DNA from: Methanobacteriota archaeon | GTDB lineage: Archaea; Halobacteriota; Methanomicrobia; Methanomicrobiales; Methanoculleaceae | NCBI GenBank assembly: GCA_023457135.1 | Contig: JAEWMO010000125.1 | Coordinates: forward strand, 1 to 16,704 | DNA length: 16,704 nucleotides | Reading direction: 5' to 3' | Shown: positions 15,588 through 16,704 of the stretch, piece by piece | Layout: the number at the start of each line of letters is the position of its first letter | How positions within the stretch are numbered: position 1 is the stretch's first letter | The notes under the pieces: generated by a model | What the model saw: the letters and a program-made list of their open reading frames with translations, nothing else | What the model was told of the DNA's origin: nothing | Databases searched by the model: none | Translations under genes and position numbers: made by a program

Positions 15588-15600
15588 AATTTTATATCAT
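15588..15600 (+). promoter_or_regulatory. TATA box of the DUF1269/DUF6325-like gene
   Basis: AATTTTATATCAT is a clear AT-rich box in GC-rich DNA. With standard spacing, transcription would begin near 15625 and leave a leader of about 125 bases. Confidence 0.5.
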
Positions 15601-15661
15601 ATCGTCCATCTGGTCCTGGCCCGCCCCGGGTGTGCGCACTTCCAGCGAGACGAGACGTTCG

Positions 15662-15677
15662 CAGGCAACGTTGCCTG
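15662..15677. promoter_or_regulatory. Perfect 16-bp palindrome in the leader
   Basis: CAGGCAACGTTGCCTG reads identically on both strands. It lies downstream of the expected transcription start, so it could be a repressor site or an RNA self-pairing element. Confidence 0.4.
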
Positions 15678-15723
15678 GATCCGTATTCCGGCACGGTGAC
15701 AATCACGGGTGCGGGCAGGCAAT

Positions 15724-15745
15724 CTATGCATCCAGCATAGGAGGA
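15724..15745 (+). promoter_or_regulatory. Hairpin overlapping a strong ribosome binding site
   Basis: CTATGC (15724-15729) pairs with GCATAG (15735-15740). The 3' arm runs into AGGAGGA (15739-15745), which sits eight bases before the ATG at 15754. The stem covers the first two bases of the site and could modulate translation. Confidence 0.4.
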
Positions 15746-15753
15746 ATGGAAGA

Positions 15754-16317
15754 ATGGCTGAAGTGATGTATGGGCCGATGCAACTCCTGGTTATCGGATT
15801 TGAGAACCCGGACTTCCACGGCCAGATCCGAGAGGCGTTCGGGTCGGCGATGGAAGCGGGTGTCGTCAGGCTGATCGATCTCCGGTTCGTCTAGAAGGAT
15901 GCGGACGGGAACGTTGAGGGTATCGAGGCCACGCAGCTCAGTGATGAGGAGCGGCAGCGTTTCGGCGCCGCCGTCGGTGCGCTCATCGGCCTTGGCGCCG
16001 GCGGCGTGGAGGGGGCACGGGAAGGTGTGGAGGCCGGCGCCACGGCGGCCGCCCGGCGGACCTTCGGTATGACCGAGGATGATCTCCGTTCGATTGCGGA
16101 TACTATCCCGAACGACAGCGCCGCCGCGATCTTCCTCATCGAGCACCTCTGGGCGAAGGAACTCAAGCAAGCGCTCCGCGATGCCAACGGCCATCTCATC
16201 GCCCAGGGTATGGTCACGCCGGAAGCCCTCGTGCTCGCCGGCGCGGCGCTTCGTGAAGCGCTCGAGACTGCGGCATCGGGAGAGCAGGAAAGACCGATGG
16301 CGGCACCGGCACGCTAA
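15754..16317 (+). pseudogene. DUF1269/DUF6325-like gene with an in-frame TAG at codon 47
   Basis: Read through one TAG at 15892-15894, the frame encodes 187 codons and ends in TAA. Before the TAG: MAEVMYGPMQLLVIGFENPDF and VVRLIDLRFV; after it: KDADGNVEGIE, LSDEERQRFGAAVGALIGLGAGG, an Ala/Gly-rich helix, then IPNDSAAAIFLIEHLWAKELKQAL. This is the usual order of the DUF1269/DUF6325-like family (unknown function; a small alpha/beta domain with a glycine-zipper helix), and the family runs straight through the position of the TAG. The reading frame and codon use are the same on both sides, so this is a single nonsense change or a recoded amber codon. AGGAGGA precedes the ATG by eight bases. As read conventionally, only 46 residues are made; restart at an internal GTG or ATG is possible. 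Confidence 0.7.
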
Positions 16318-16350
16318 GGGGGGCCGGGTCGGCCCCGCTCTCAATTTTTC
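16318..16350 (+). terminator. Hairpin plus T-tract terminator
   Basis: GGGGCC (16320-16325) pairs with GGCCCC (16331-16336) around a five-base loop, with TTTTT at 16345-16349. It follows the stop codon directly. Confidence 0.6.
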
Positions 16351-16425
16351 ACCGGGGCACCCCGGAGCGAGAGCAATTCATTGCGGTGGAATGGCCGGGC
16401 CGACCTCGTCCTCCGGGTTCGTCGA

Positions 16426-16436
16426 AACGTATATCC
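16426..16436 (+). promoter_or_regulatory. Probable TATA box of the glycoside hydrolase gene
   Basis: AACGTATATCC lies about 25-30 bases before the ATG at 16461, so the message may be nearly leaderless. No ribosome binding site precedes this ATG, in keeping with that. Confidence 0.45.
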
Positions 16437-16460
16437 ACTCCCCTTCTATCTACTCGCCGC

Positions 16461-16704
16461 ATGTCACCTGATGATGTTACCCCCGCAACGGAGGAAGGGG
16501 AGCGGCTCCGGCAGGTCTACAGGCAGGACGTTCCCTGGCGCCGGTGGGGGCCCTACCTGAGCGAACGGCAGTGGGGAACGGTGAGAGAGGACTACAGCGA
16601 CGACGGCGATGCCTGGGCCTACTTCCCCCACGACCACGCACGCTCCCGCACCTACCTCTGGGGGGAGGACGGGATTGCCGGCATCTCGGACGATTCGCAG
16701 CGCC
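16461..16704 (+). CDS. GH63/MGH1-like glycoside hydrolase, N-terminal part
   Basis: The frame runs from ATG 16461 off the right edge (81 codons visible). The segment WRRWGPYLSERQWGTVREDY, followed by DGDAWAYFPHDHARSRTYLWGEDGIAGISD, is the characteristic N-terminus of large (about 850-900 residue) prokaryotic glucosidase-like proteins with an (alpha/alpha)6 barrel, related to GH63 and mannosylglycerate hydrolases. They are expected to hydrolyse an alpha-linked sugar, often intracellularly, with the catalytic residues far downstream of this window. No signal peptide is present. The substrate cannot be told from this fragment. The gene follows a strong terminator and has its own TATA-like box. 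Confidence 0.75.
   Translation, partial: MSPDDVTPATEEGERLRQVYRQDVPWRRWGPYLSERQWGTVREDYSDDGDAWAYFPHDHARSRTYLWGEDGIAGISDDSQR

Noticed and set aside
15892..15894. The TAG as a confirmed pyrrolysine codon
   Set aside because: No pyl genes or recoding signal are visible in the window, and the family has no known need for a special residue at this position. It is kept only as one of several possibilities.
1..16704. CRISPR arrays, tRNA or rRNA genes
   Set aside because: No regularly spaced repeats and no cloverleaf or rRNA-like segments were recognised on either strand by eye.

Overview
The window looks like chromosomal DNA from a high-GC methanogenic archaeon, most plausibly Methanomicrobiales and Methanoculleus-like. 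The reasons are AT-rich TATA-type boxes about 25-60 bases ahead of several genes, GGAGG-type ribosome binding sites, and an anaerobic (oxygen-independent) sulfatase maturase. The genus is an inference; no rRNA or marker gene is present.

Layout. 1-275: end of a PsiE-family membrane protein. 306-1796 (minus): a 14-helix DHA2-type MFS drug exporter, divergent from a DUF308/HdeD-like membrane protein (1958-2509). 2694-10265: a sulfatase region made of a small lipoprotein (2694-3110), a radical SAM/SPASM sulfatase maturase with a C-terminal SEC-C zinc motif (3154-4395), a 782-residue Cys-type sulfatase (4495-6843), a BASS/SBF-type transporter (6878-7786), and a second 782-residue Cys-type sulfatase convergent with them (7917-10265, minus). 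10497-11033: a LURP-one/tubby-like protein. 11316-12698: a sugar-porter MFS protein behind a long, foldable leader. 12776-15464: a pentameric ligand-gated ion channel (pLGIC) gene with an N-terminal PPC-like domain, split by a 1.23 kb TnpB-only IS200/IS605-type element (13535-14765). 15754-16317: a glycine-rich DUF1269/DUF6325-like gene with an in-frame TAG. 16461-end: start of a GH63/MGH1-like glycoside hydrolase.

How the genes fit together. The maturase would convert Cys79 of both sulfatases to formylglycine in the cytoplasm. Neither sulfatase has a signal peptide, so both should act inside the cell. The BASS-type transporter sits 34 bases after sulfatase 1 and is a natural candidate for bringing in an organic anion, perhaps a sulfate ester. 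That link is an inference from gene order.

The most striking structure is the split channel gene. Removing bases 13535-14765, from just after one TTCAC to the end of another, joins the two halves in one uninterrupted reading frame. The joined segment matches the expected loop A to beta-strand region of a pLGIC ligand-binding domain. This is therefore a precise and probably recent insertion into an archaeal neurotransmitter-receptor-like channel gene.
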